A DNA stretch of 11,542 nt, taken from assembly GCA_034439915.1 (NCBI GenBank), contig JAWXBI010000213.1:1-11542 (forward strand). The letters run 5' to 3'. Shown piece by piece: positions 1 to 5,807 of the stretch. Below the pieces are notes generated by a model. The model did no database searches, was not told the DNA's origin, and worked only from the letters and a program-made list of their open reading frames with translations. The stretch comes from JADJLQ01 sp034439915. Its GTDB lineage: Bacteria > Bacteroidota > Bacteroidia > Chitinophagales > Saprospiraceae. How positions within the stretch are numbered: the stretch's first letter is position 1; each line of letters starts with the position of its first letter. Made by a program: the position numbers and the translations under genes.

Positions 1-329
1 AACATGGCCCATTCTATGCCTTCATTTGCCCCATAATTGATGGTTTGCCTCAAATGCTTTTCTGATAATTTGAATGAAAGGGCCTTGACTTCGACCAAAA
101 ACCGCCTCACCCCTTTAACCTGAACCACATAATCTGCGTAAGTCCCCTTGATCATGTATTCGGTCTTAACTTCTTCTATTGGGGCAAAGCTCAATACATC
201 GGTGAGAAAGGAATTGATCATAAGCCTTGTTCCTGATTCATCAAGTTCAAAGCTCTTGCCGGTCAGGTTTTTTTTGGAATAAGCCTTGATGGCTTGGTGC
301 AATTTGGCTCTTTTTGAAGACGTTAGCAT
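1..329 (-). CDS. HsdR-N-like (PD-(D/E)XK-fold) protein, 5' part only
   Basis: Partial gene running off the left edge; about 109 N-terminal residues are visible. The chosen ATG (327-329) is the first one after an in-frame TGA upstream. The peptide has a basic helical start (MLTSSKRAKLHQAIKAYSKK), then 'TEYMIKGTYADYVVQVKG' and 'RFLVEVKA', then 'LRQTINYGANEGIEWAM'. The D in 'YADYVV' and the ExK in 'VEVKA' sit as in the PD-(D/E)XK nuclease core, and the pattern resembles the type I restriction enzyme R-protein N-terminal domain (HSDR_N_2). In Bacteroidota such domains often occur in stand-alone proteins with no HsdM/HsdS partner, and no restriction partners are visible here, so calling it a working restriction enzyme would be unsafe. 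Family assignment is from recognised motifs; function is inferred. Confidence 0.7.
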   Translation of the reverse strand, partial: MLTSSKRAKLHQAIKAYSKKNLTGKSFELDESGTRLMINSFLTDVLSFAPIEEVKTEYMIKGTYADYVVQVKGVRRFLVEVKALSFKLSEKHLRQTINYGANEGIEWAM

Positions 330-937
330 TGGCTTAGAATGGTGTATAAAGGTTCAAAAAAGTCGGATTGAATATTCACTGGTGTATATATTTGACATTA
401 CTTTGAAATAGATTTTACATTTTGTGAATGCACATTAAGAATGGGATTTAAAATATAATCCAACCCAGAACGAGAGTAAATCTTAATTTGGGCATTTTTT
501 ATTTCAAAAAACTAATGTAATACAAAATATTGAAAAAAAAATCCTACATCGAACAGTATAATCCAGGAGGGTCAAAAACCCATAGCAGATCTCTCCTGCT
601 TGCCTAATCTACGCAGGAAAAATTGAGCCTGGCCAGACCTGGATATTCTGTGGTAGCCTTAGTGGACCGCAAATCGGGCTGGCAGGCATTCCTGAGCGTG
701 TCTCTCAAGGTGGAATCCGACATACCCAAGGCCAGATAAAGTCAAGCTTATAATCTGGTTTTTTATTTCTGATAGGATGATATGATATGCTTAGTCAGGA
801 ACAATCCATGTTCCTAGTCCGAATACGGAAAGTGGATTCCTCAAAGATCCTGAGGCGATCAATTTTAAAGCTTTGATCAGACTGCATTAAATGAAACTTC
901 TGATCGTTTCCTGGACGATGTATACCAAAACGAAAAA
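330..937. other. 608-bp gap with possible decayed coding remnants
   Basis: No intact gene was found. Positions 330-545 are AT-rich and could hold the leader of the leftward HsdR-N-like gene. From about 580 to 735 the DNA becomes visibly more GC-rich. One plus-strand frame there (586-756) is open for 56 codons without a credible start and reads like protein ('YAGKIEPGQTWIFCGS', then 'GLAGIPERVSQGGIRHT'). A second open stretch at 795-893 ('LKDPEAINFKALIRLH', then a stop) is followed in another frame by 'ALNETSDRFLDDVYQNEKSK' (about 886-945), as expected of a frameshifted relic. I cannot assign any of these to a family. A 7-bp hairpin (797-803 with 809-815) has no T-tract. No obvious terminator for the molybdopterin gene was seen. 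Confidence 0.3.
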
Positions 938-1708
938 TCAAAGACCCGCGTAATAATCATATCCTCTCACAGCCCAATAATCGGCCGGTTTTTCATTATC
1001 AAAATAGATAGTACCAATTTGTTTTAATGATTTATAACCATACTTTACCGGAATGATCAATCTCAGCGGGGCTCCATGTTCCAATACCAGGGGTTGTCTG
1101 TTCATTTCATAAGCCAGTATGGTCTGGGGATGTAAGGCACTCAACATGTCAATTCCAACCGTATACTCGGTGTCCGGTGTGCTCATGCCGATATATTTAA
1201 ACGTCGATTCTTTCTCCAAAGAAAATGCTTTTAAAAAATCTGACAAACGCACACCTCCCCACCAACTGATCTGGCTCCAACCTTCAATACATTTAAAATT
1301 GAATATGACTTCGGTTTTAGGCAATCGTTGTATTTCGGCCAATTTGATGTCCAGGATTTCACTATTGGTTTTTTGTACCGTCAGGGACCATGAAGGTTCA
1401 GTGGCGAAAGATGCATCCTGACCAATATTGCCATTTACCCTGACGTCCCTGGCGGCCTTTGACTGGGGATATTCCTTCACCAACCGATGCTGGTCATAAT
1501 AGCGGGTGAATAAATTTTCATTGGCTTCCAGGCCTTTCCGCAAGGGCTCGGGAATACCCCCCAATATTCCACCATCGGGGGGTTGTTTTCTCAGCCACCG
1601 CCAGCCTGCATATCCCAACCCGGAATACAAAACCAGTTGGATCATGGCTATCCAGGTTCTTCGGGAGTACTTAGGTAAATCGCTTTCGGGTATTTCTGTT
1701 TTTTTCAT
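938..1708 (-). CDS. Molybdopterin-dependent oxidoreductase, sulfite-oxidase/MsrP fold
   Basis: 256 residues. The N-terminus has a twin-arginine-like motif (SRRTW, 15-19) directly before a hydrophobic helix (about 19-38), so the protein is probably Tat-exported and anchored with its catalytic domain outside the cytoplasm. Residues about 85-250 match the oxidoreductase molybdopterin-binding domain: Cys140 in 'FNFKCIEGWSQISWWGG' is the expected Mo ligand, followed by the family's 'LSDFL' and by 'LEHGAPLRLIIPVKYGYKSL' (209-228). No cytochrome c or Ig-like dimerisation domain is present, so it is closer to the short MsrP/YedY-type proteins than to eukaryotic sulfite oxidase. Its start overlaps the stop of the cytochrome b gene by ATGA, indicating coupled translation with its likely electron-transfer partner. 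Substrate unknown; methionine sulfoxide, another S- or N-oxide, or sulfite are possible. Confidence 0.88.
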   Translation of the reverse strand: MKKTEIPESDLPKYSRRTWIAMIQLVLYSGLGYAGWRWLRKQPPDGGILGGIPEPLRKGLEANENLFTRYYDQHRLVKEYPQSKAARDVRVNGNIGQDASFATEPSWSLTVQKTNSEILDIKLAEIQRLPKTEVIFNFKCIEGWSQISWWGGVRLSDFLKAFSLEKESTFKYIGMSTPDTEYTVGIDMLSALHPQTILAYEMNRQPLVLEHGAPLRLIIPVKYGYKSLKQIGTIYFDNEKPADYWAVRGYDYYAGL

Positions 1709-2376
1709 TTTGGTTCTTCCTTTGAGGATTCTATTTCATAACCGGTGACCATAGCCCTGAAATTGTTCCAGCCTGCCCGGATGACCTGAAAAAGATGGAC
1801 AAAGAAAAACAATACATATCCAATGGTCAGGAAAAAGTGTTCAGCCCGGGCCGCTTCATAACCACCGCACAGATTGGTCAACCATTGCAATTGAACTGGT
1901 TTATAAATCGCTAAACCCGTCAGGATGCTACCCAAGCCCATTATAACGATCATAGTATAGGCAATGCGTTGTGCGCCATTGTATTTGGTTTGCGGAGGAA
2001 GGGTTTTAATCAGTCCGAGATTATGACGAATCACCTGCAAGCTTTCCGCTAAGCTGTTTTTCTGTGGAATCAGGTATTTCCATTCCCCCGACACTAAAGT
2101 ATAAATTACGTACAAAGCTCCGTTTATAAAAAAAAGCCACATGAAAACAAAATGATAGGCCATGCCCTCGCTCAGCCGGTAGGGTAAATTAAAGAGCTTG
2201 TAAAACCATTCCGGGAAAAAATTAAACAAAACCAGGTTTCCGATTCGAATTTCATACACATCATTGGCCCAATAAATCAGGACACCGCTCCAGATCATAA
2301 TGGTTAACAACGGAAAATTAATCCAATGCATCCAACGGATAACCAACGGATGTTTGTGCACGATATTAACTTTCAT
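1705..2376 (-). CDS. Cytochrome b561-type membrane subunit
   Basis: 223 residues, mostly hydrophobic, with about four transmembrane helices (roughly 18-37, 72-95, 136-158, 180-200). The layout matches the Ni,Fe-hydrogenase / formate dehydrogenase / thiosulfate reductase b-type cytochrome family. Likely axial heme ligands are His17 ('RWMHW', helix 1), His75 ('YHFVF', helix 2), and His180 and His194 ('EHFF', 'FVHLFQV', last helix), enough for two b hemes. It probably passes electrons between the quinone pool and the molybdopterin protein encoded next, whose start overlaps its stop by 4 bp. It is not the six-helix MsrQ type, so the pair is analogous to MsrPQ rather than the same. The start lies about 15 bp past an intrinsic terminator, leaving almost no room for an independent leader. 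The family is clear; the direction of electron flow is inferred. Confidence 0.87.
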   Translation of the reverse strand: MKVNIVHKHPLVIRWMHWINFPLLTIMIWSGVLIYWANDVYEIRIGNLVLFNFFPEWFYKLFNLPYRLSEGMAYHFVFMWLFFINGALYVIYTLVSGEWKYLIPQKNSLAESLQVIRHNLGLIKTLPPQTKYNGAQRIAYTMIVIMGLGSILTGLAIYKPVQLQWLTNLCGGYEAARAEHFFLTIGYVLFFFVHLFQVIRAGWNNFRAMVTGYEIESSKEEPK

Positions 2377-2382
2377 ATCCTA

Positions 2383-2424
2383 AAATAAAAAAAATCAGGG
2401 AACCAGCATTGGGCTCCCTGATTT
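2383..2424 (-). terminator. Intrinsic terminator between fasciclin and cytochrome b genes
   Basis: Read on the minus strand, AAATCAGGGA (2415-2424) pairs perfectly with TCCCTGATTT (2392-2401). A GG/CC pair lies further inside, and at least five further T follow (2387-2391). The T-tract exists only in the minus direction, so it acts on transcripts leaving the fasciclin gene (stop at 2447). It ends only about 10-15 bp before the cytochrome b start. Confidence 0.85.
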
Positions 2425-2446
2425 ACAGGCAAATAACTAATAAATT

Positions 2447-3001
2447 TTATTTAGGTAAAACGACTGAATCAATGACGTGTATCACGCCGTTGCTCTGCAG
2501 TACATTTTTTATAGTCACCTTAGACATTCCACCTTTTTCATCTGTGAGTATAAGGTCATTGCCCTTCATACTGGCCATCAGCATTCCCCCAGCCACCGTT
2601 TTAAACGAAGCCTGTCCTTTGTTTTCTTTAATAGAATTTGCAATAGCCTTAGCATCAAATTTCCCGGCTATTACGTGATAGGTAAGGATTTTAACCAGCA
2701 TGTCTTTGTTTTCGGTTTTCAACAAGGATTCTACGGTACCTGCCGGTAACTTGGCGAAGGCATCATTGGTCGGTGCGAAAACGGTAAACGGACCTGCTGA
2801 TTGCAAGGTTTCAACCAGTCCGGCTGCTTTAACAGCAGCGACCAGGGTAGTGTGGTCTTTTGAATTAACTGCGTTTTCAATGATGTTTTTTGAAGGATAC
2901 ATCGGGGCTCCACCTACTTCTACCGTTTTTTCCATCTTGCCCTGAGCAAAACCACTTACATTGATCAATAAGGCCATAATCAGCCATCCAATACTTTTCA
3001 T
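2447..3001 (-). CDS. Secreted fasciclin (FAS1) domain protein
   Basis: 184 residues. A signal peptide covers about 1-20 (hydrophobic core 'WLIMALLINVSG', likely cleavage after 'GFAQ'); there is no lipobox Cys. A single FAS1 domain fills about 38-184, with the conserved H1 segment 'GPFTVFAPTNDAFAKLP' (70-86), the 'LTYHVIAGKF' segment (106-115) and the H2-type 'NGVIHVIDSVVLP' end (171-183). FAS1 domains are extracytoplasmic adhesion or interaction modules with no known catalytic role. The protein probably sits in the periplasm or on the cell surface. The gene lies directly upstream of the cytochrome b / molybdopterin pair, suggesting a physical or regulatory link with that redox complex, although a terminator separates them. 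The start at 2999-3001 is preceded by an A-rich leader without a Shine-Dalgarno site, usual in Bacteroidota. Confidence 0.9.
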   Translation of the reverse strand: MKSIGWLIMALLINVSGFAQGKMEKTVEVGGAPMYPSKNIIENAVNSKDHTTLVAAVKAAGLVETLQSAGPFTVFAPTNDAFAKLPAGTVESLLKTENKDMLVKILTYHVIAGKFDAKAIANSIKENKGQASFKTVAGGMLMASMKGNDLILTDEKGGMSKVTIKNVLQSNGVIHVIDSVVLPK

Positions 3002-3160
3002 ACTTTTTGTTTTTTTTTGTTTTAAAATTTAATTTCAGCGATACATACGGTTAGAAAGTCTGTTCTGGATTTTGCATTTTTATGATAGTTCGGGATTTAA
3101 CTTAATCTTAAGCCTGGTAAAACGTTTAACACAAGAAAAGTGCAGGTTAATCGGATGCAG

Positions 3161-3193
3161 TAACCGCTTTCGTTGATTTTGCTATAACCGCTT
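3161..3193. repeat. 9-bp direct repeat TAACCGCTT, two copies
   Basis: Exact copies of TAACCGCTT occur at 3161-3169 and 3185-3193, a 24-bp step (15-bp spacer). They lie between the divergent fasciclin gene (ATG ends at 3001) and the Cys-rich gene (start 3289), about 95-130 bp upstream of the latter. Same-face tandem sites of this size are typical for dimeric regulators such as LytTR-domain proteins, but I cannot match the sequence to a known site. Confidence 0.35.
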
Positions 3194-3288
3194 AAAATAA
3201 AGTATATTGATGACTACTTAAATATGGAGGTTTGGCAAAAAACCGAATAATAGCATTATTAAAAATCAGTAACTAAAATATATTAACT

Positions 3289-3786
3289 ATGAATCTTCAA
3301 ATCTTTCTGATTTTATTTCTTTTAGTTCCGGACCTGGTTTCCGGACAAAAGTTTTCACGTCAGGTTTACCTTTTGTCTGATCATTTTCTGAAGGAAAAAT
3401 GTGAAGTCACCGCCCCATGCGATTGTTGCGCTTCTGATTTGATTTTTTTATCAAAAACCAAATTTACCCTCGTTGACCGGTGCCTGTCTCATGAAACTTA
3501 TCTTACAGGAAGATATACTGTGGCAAAAACCAAATTGACCCTTAAATTTAAACCGGTGGTTATTGACAATATCTTTGATGAAAAAAGCAAACAAGAACTT
3601 GTTGAAAAGAAAGAAATCCGCATGGTTCCATTGATCCTTCAGATCCATATGTGCGGTGATAAATTCGTGTTTGAACATCCCAGCATCAAAGAATATAAAT
3701 ATGGTGCAAGACAAACTACCAGAAATGACAAAGAAATAATCTCCGCTCTTAAGAAATCAAAAGCATGGAAAGTACTGTTTCCTTAA
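3289..3786 (+). CDS. Small secreted Cys-rich protein, unknown function
   Basis: 165 residues; family not recognised. A signal peptide covers about 1-19 ('IFLILFLLVPDLVSG', cleavage near Gly19/Gln20), so the mature protein of about 146 residues is exported. It has six cysteines: four in a tight cluster (Cys38, 44, 46, 47; 'CEVTAPCDCCASD'), plus Cys65 in 'LVDRCLSHETY' and Cys122 in 'IHMCGDKF'. The middle part ('YLTGRYTVAKTKLTLKFKP') alternates like beta strands and could be a small beta-barrel, lipocalin-like fold. The C-terminus is basic (Lys/Arg). The Cys cluster with nearby His68 and His120 could bind metal or form disulfides; this is inference. The start is the ATG after an A/T-rich leader. 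The nearest downstream terminator is about 210 bp beyond the stop. Confidence 0.75.
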   Translation: MNLQIFLILFLLVPDLVSGQKFSRQVYLLSDHFLKEKCEVTAPCDCCASDLIFLSKTKFTLVDRCLSHETYLTGRYTVAKTKLTLKFKPVVIDNIFDEKSKQELVEKKEIRMVPLILQIHMCGDKFVFEHPSIKEYKYGARQTTRNDKEIISALKKSKAWKVLFP

Positions 3787-3992
3787 ATACTCATCTTTAT
3801 ACCAGCTTGGCTCTGTCATTTTCTGATATGACCATTCCGATATCATTGGCTCCCTGGCTCGGCATCTGTGACGGGGCTTGCGGCTGCTGGTTTTTACTTT
3901 ACGGCTTTCGGCATACCGGCTGGAGGCTCCGGAAGGAGGATGGTTATCCAGATTAAAGATCAGAGATCGGCCGGGGTTTTGGTTGATTGGTG
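3787..3992 (+). other. Long 3' untranslated segment or small RNA candidate
   Basis: The stretch between the stop of the Cys-rich gene and the terminator at 3993-4023 is locally more GC-rich than its surroundings (about 3850-3940), with short self-complementary pieces such as GGAGGCTCC. It could be an unusually long 3' UTR, a 3'-derived small RNA, or the relic of a gene. The plus frame 3765-3956 is open for 63 codons but starts inside the upstream gene and resembles no family I know. Confidence 0.25.
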
Positions 3993-4023
3993 ATCCTTCG
4001 GTTTCCACTGAAGGATTTTTTTT
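3993..4023 (+). terminator. Strong intrinsic terminator
   Basis: A 10-bp stem (3993-4002 with 4007-4016, one G-T wobble) closes a TTCC tetraloop and runs straight into T4016-T4023. It is oriented to stop plus-strand transcription coming from the Cys-rich gene or from a small RNA in the 3787-3992 segment. Confidence 0.85.
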
Positions 4024-4307
4024 ATACAAAAGGGAAAGGTGAGGATGATATTTACAGCACCCTAATCGGATAAGATTTTAGACAGGCCATTGAGGTCAAT
4101 GGTGATCCGCGATACATATCACTAATTCATTGATTCACTATGAGCGTAGTTTAATAAATTTTTCTTTTACGATATTTTTAACAGGAAATAAAGTTAAATG
4201 TTTTAATCGTGTATTTCTTTTTCCAAATCTTATAAGGTATTGATCCACCCCACCAATCACCTTTACCAGGTGAGATTGATTTTATAATTTAATAAAATAA
4301 ATTTATC
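4024..4307. other. Leader region of the disordered-protein gene
   Basis: No gene is visible in these 284 bp. It holds a 16-bp dyad (4087-4102) and, close to the start codon, an imperfect hairpin at 4254-4278 (CAATC and ACCT pairing with AGGT and GATTG, with two unpaired bases). An AT-rich run then leads into the ATG at 4308. I could not identify a convincing Bacteroidota promoter (TTG / TANNTTTG). Confidence 0.3.
4087..4102. promoter_or_regulatory. 16-bp dyad, possible operator
   Basis: CCATTGA (4087-4093) and its exact reverse complement TCAATGG (4096-4102) are separated by GG. No T-tract follows, so it is not a terminator. Its place between a terminator and the next gene start fits a binding site for a dimeric regulator, but its distance from the ATG (about 205 bp) is large. 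Confidence 0.3.
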
Positions 4308-4961
4308 ATGGAAAACAAACAAATGGATAAACGTTATCAAAAAACGAATGACAAGTCCACTCAGAAAACCACTAATGGTTTTAAAAACACTCCTAAAACA
4401 GACCAACAAAAATTAAATGCGGATATTCTGAAATCTAACCCGGATCCTTCTTTTGATTCTAAAGATAAATCAGTAAATAGACCGGGCTCCAAAACAGATT
4501 CAGATTGGAATTCTAAAAACCAAGCCAATGAACAATCAGACCGGCCTGACCACGACTACCCAATGCATGAAACAAACCAAAACCAATATTCTGAGAAGGC
4601 TTTAGAAAACAGATCAGCTCAAAGAAACATTTCTTTGAATCCAAATGAGGATCCACAGCAGAACCAACAAACTGGAAAAAAACAAACCAGCACAGACCAA
4701 AGAAACTGGCATGGCAAGGATAAGAACCATCCCGATAAAAACAGCCAAATTAAATCTTCGCCCGGGATTCAATATGACAAAAACCACAACAAGGATACAG
4801 AACATGCCGGAGTAATAGATGAAGACAGGGGTCTTTTTCACAATGAAGAGATGGATTTCCCAACCAGAGATAGATCTTTCGGAGAATCCTTTGAAAACGA
4901 ACCATCCAGTTCAAACACCCCAAAGAAAAAAAATCAAGCCCCAACATCCAAATTCAGTTGA
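4308..4961 (+). CDS. Hydrophilic, predicted disordered protein of unknown function
   Basis: 217 residues, dominated by Asn, Gln, Lys, Asp, Ser and Thr. It has no Cys, two Trp, no signal peptide, no membrane segment and no long hydrophobic run, so it is almost certainly intrinsically disordered. There is no clean tandem repeat, but Pro/Asn/Asp-rich phrases recur ('SNPDPSF', 'NPNEDPQQNQQ', 'NHPDKNSQ'). The C-terminal part is more acidic and aromatic ('DEDRGLFHNEEMDFP'), then ends in a basic tail ('TPKKKNQAPTSK'). It recalls bacterial stress hydrophilins / LEA-like proteins in overall character, but with only eight glycines it does not meet the glycine-rich hydrophilin definition. It lies about 150 bp upstream of a YciF-type ferritin-like gene, a family tied to general stress responses. 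A long ORF with this skewed but varied composition and a normal start is unlikely by chance. Function unknown. Confidence 0.7.
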   Translation: MENKQMDKRYQKTNDKSTQKTTNGFKNTPKTDQQKLNADILKSNPDPSFDSKDKSVNRPGSKTDSDWNSKNQANEQSDRPDHDYPMHETNQNQYSEKALENRSAQRNISLNPNEDPQQNQQTGKKQTSTDQRNWHGKDKNHPDKNSQIKSSPGIQYDKNHNKDTEHAGVIDEDRGLFHNEEMDFPTRDRSFGESFENEPSSSNTPKKKNQAPTSKFS

Positions 4962-4976
4962 ACCCTGCAAACTGAA

Positions 4977-5014
4977 GGCTATCCATAAGTTATTTACATA
5001 GCCGATCCTTATGG
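4977..5014. repeat. Interleaved inverted repeats (pseudoknot or switch-like)
   Basis: GGCTAT (4977-4982) is the reverse complement of ATAGCC (4998-5003). CCATAAG (4983-4989) is the reverse complement of CTTATGG (5008-5014). The two pairs interlock instead of nesting, so the RNA could form an H-type pseudoknot or two alternative stems. The zero-length first loop makes a full pseudoknot tight, so alternative stems are at least as likely. It starts 15 bp after the disordered-protein stop codon, about 95 bp before the ferritin-like gene. No T-tract follows. Confidence 0.4.
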
Positions 5015-5108
5015 TATCTGGGCATAGTTCGTAAAAAAACCTTGCCCTGATCAATATGGAATTTCGGGAACAAGGCCATCAAATTAAATCCTACCAAATC
5101 AGAGTAAA

Positions 5109-5678
5109 ATGAAACAAAAACACACTTTTCCCGGGGAACCCGGGCTATTAAACACCTCTACAATACAAGGGGGAACGCCCTCATCACAACTCACTAAATT
5201 ATTTGAAAACGGATTGAAGGATATGTATTGGGCTGAAAAAGCATTGACCAGAGCTATTCCTAAAATGATCAGAAATGCGAGTTCAGATGCTTTAGTAGAT
5301 GCCCTGGAATACCATCTGGAGGAAACCCGAGAGCAGGTCAGCCGGGCTGAACAGGTGTTTGAAACCATTGGTAAAAAAGCAATTGGTAAAAAATGCGAGG
5401 CCATGGAAGGCCTGATTAAAGAAGGGAGCGAAATCATGGCTGAATGCGAGGCCGGGGCAATGTGTGATGCAGGTATCATAGCAGCAAGCCAAAAAATAGA
5501 ACACTATGAAATTGCCTCTTATGGAACACTCAGACAATTTGCCGAAACCCTTGGATTTAATGATGCCGTGGACCTGCTGGCCACTACGCTGAAAGAGGAA
5601 AAAAATGCAGACGGTAAACTTTTCCACCTGGCCGTCCGTGTAATAAATGTTCAGGTTGCTCAACCAGGGTTTTTCTAA
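5109..5678 (+). CDS. YciE/YciF-type ferritin-like protein (DUF892)
   Basis: 189 residues. After a non-conserved N-terminal stretch (1-26) the protein is a four-helix bundle typical of the YciE/YciF ferroxidase family. Family marks in order: 'LFENGLKDMYWAEKAL' (31-46, Glu43), 'EYHLEETREQVSRAEQVFE' (67-85, Glu71/Glu72), 'QKIEHYEIASYGTL' (128-141, Glu131, His132, Glu134) and 'LKEEKNADGKL' (161-171, Glu163/Glu164). These acidic and His residues are placed to bind a di-iron centre. The family's usual length is about 165 residues, so this copy carries a slightly long head. The proteins are cytosolic, usually stress-induced, and are thought to bind iron or dampen peroxide damage. The gene ends at a perfect terminator and precedes an iron permease family gene. 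The ATG at 5109 follows an A-rich leader. Confidence 0.9.
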   Translation: MKQKHTFPGEPGLLNTSTIQGGTPSSQLTKLFENGLKDMYWAEKALTRAIPKMIRNASSDALVDALEYHLEETREQVSRAEQVFETIGKKAIGKKCEAMEGLIKEGSEIMAECEAGAMCDAGIIAASQKIEHYEIASYGTLRQFAETLGFNDAVDLLATTLKEEKNADGKLFHLAVRVINVQVAQPGFF

Positions 5679-5705
5679 ATCGAAGTAGTTTTTTTTTCAT
5701 ATCGG

Positions 5706-5740
5706 AAAGTGCAGTATTATCATTATACTGCACTTTTTTT
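5706..5740 (+). terminator. Perfect intrinsic terminator after the ferritin-like gene
   Basis: A 12-bp uninterrupted stem, AAAGTGCAGTAT (5706-5717) with ATACTGCACTTT (5725-5736), closes a 7-nt loop and is followed by further T to 5740. Its left flank is also A-rich, so weak action on the minus strand is possible, but no minus-strand gene approaches it closely. Confidence 0.92.
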
Positions 5741-5807
5741 ATTTAAATTCATTCGGCAATTTCATCCCAATTTGTTTAATTCCTTAGGAACCAAAATACA
5801 TACTCAA

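Noticed and set aside
1..329. Complete restriction-modification or defence locus at the left edge
   Set aside because: Only an HsdR-N-like domain is visible; no methylase, specificity subunit or helicase motif is present in the window, and such stand-alone domains are common in Bacteroidota.
797..815. AGGAACA / TGTTCCT hairpin as a terminator for the molybdopterin gene
   Set aside because: No T-tract follows on either strand and the stem is only 7 bp.
1119..1421. Plus-strand frames within the molybdopterin, cytochrome, fasciclin and permease genes
   Set aside because: They lie wholly antisense to genes with clear family motifs and show no motifs of their own.
3765..3956. 63-codon plus-strand frame with a Trp/Cys/Gly-rich middle
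   Set aside because: It begins inside the Cys-rich gene, has no recognisable family and has no clear start signal; kept only as part of the unexplained GC-rich segment.
3787..3960. tRNA or other structured RNA gene in the GC-rich segment
   Set aside because: No T-loop GTTC-type sequence or cloverleaf arms could be found; only short local self-complementarity is present.
3757..4029. 90-codon minus-strand frame
   Set aside because: It crosses the terminator and overlaps the end of the plus-strand gene; its composition (many Arg, Ser, Pro) is typical of an antisense shadow.
5709..5807. 33-codon upstream extension of the iron permease frame from a GTG
   Set aside because: The GTG lies within the stem of a perfect terminator, the extension has no family similarity, and the conserved region begins well after GTG 5808.
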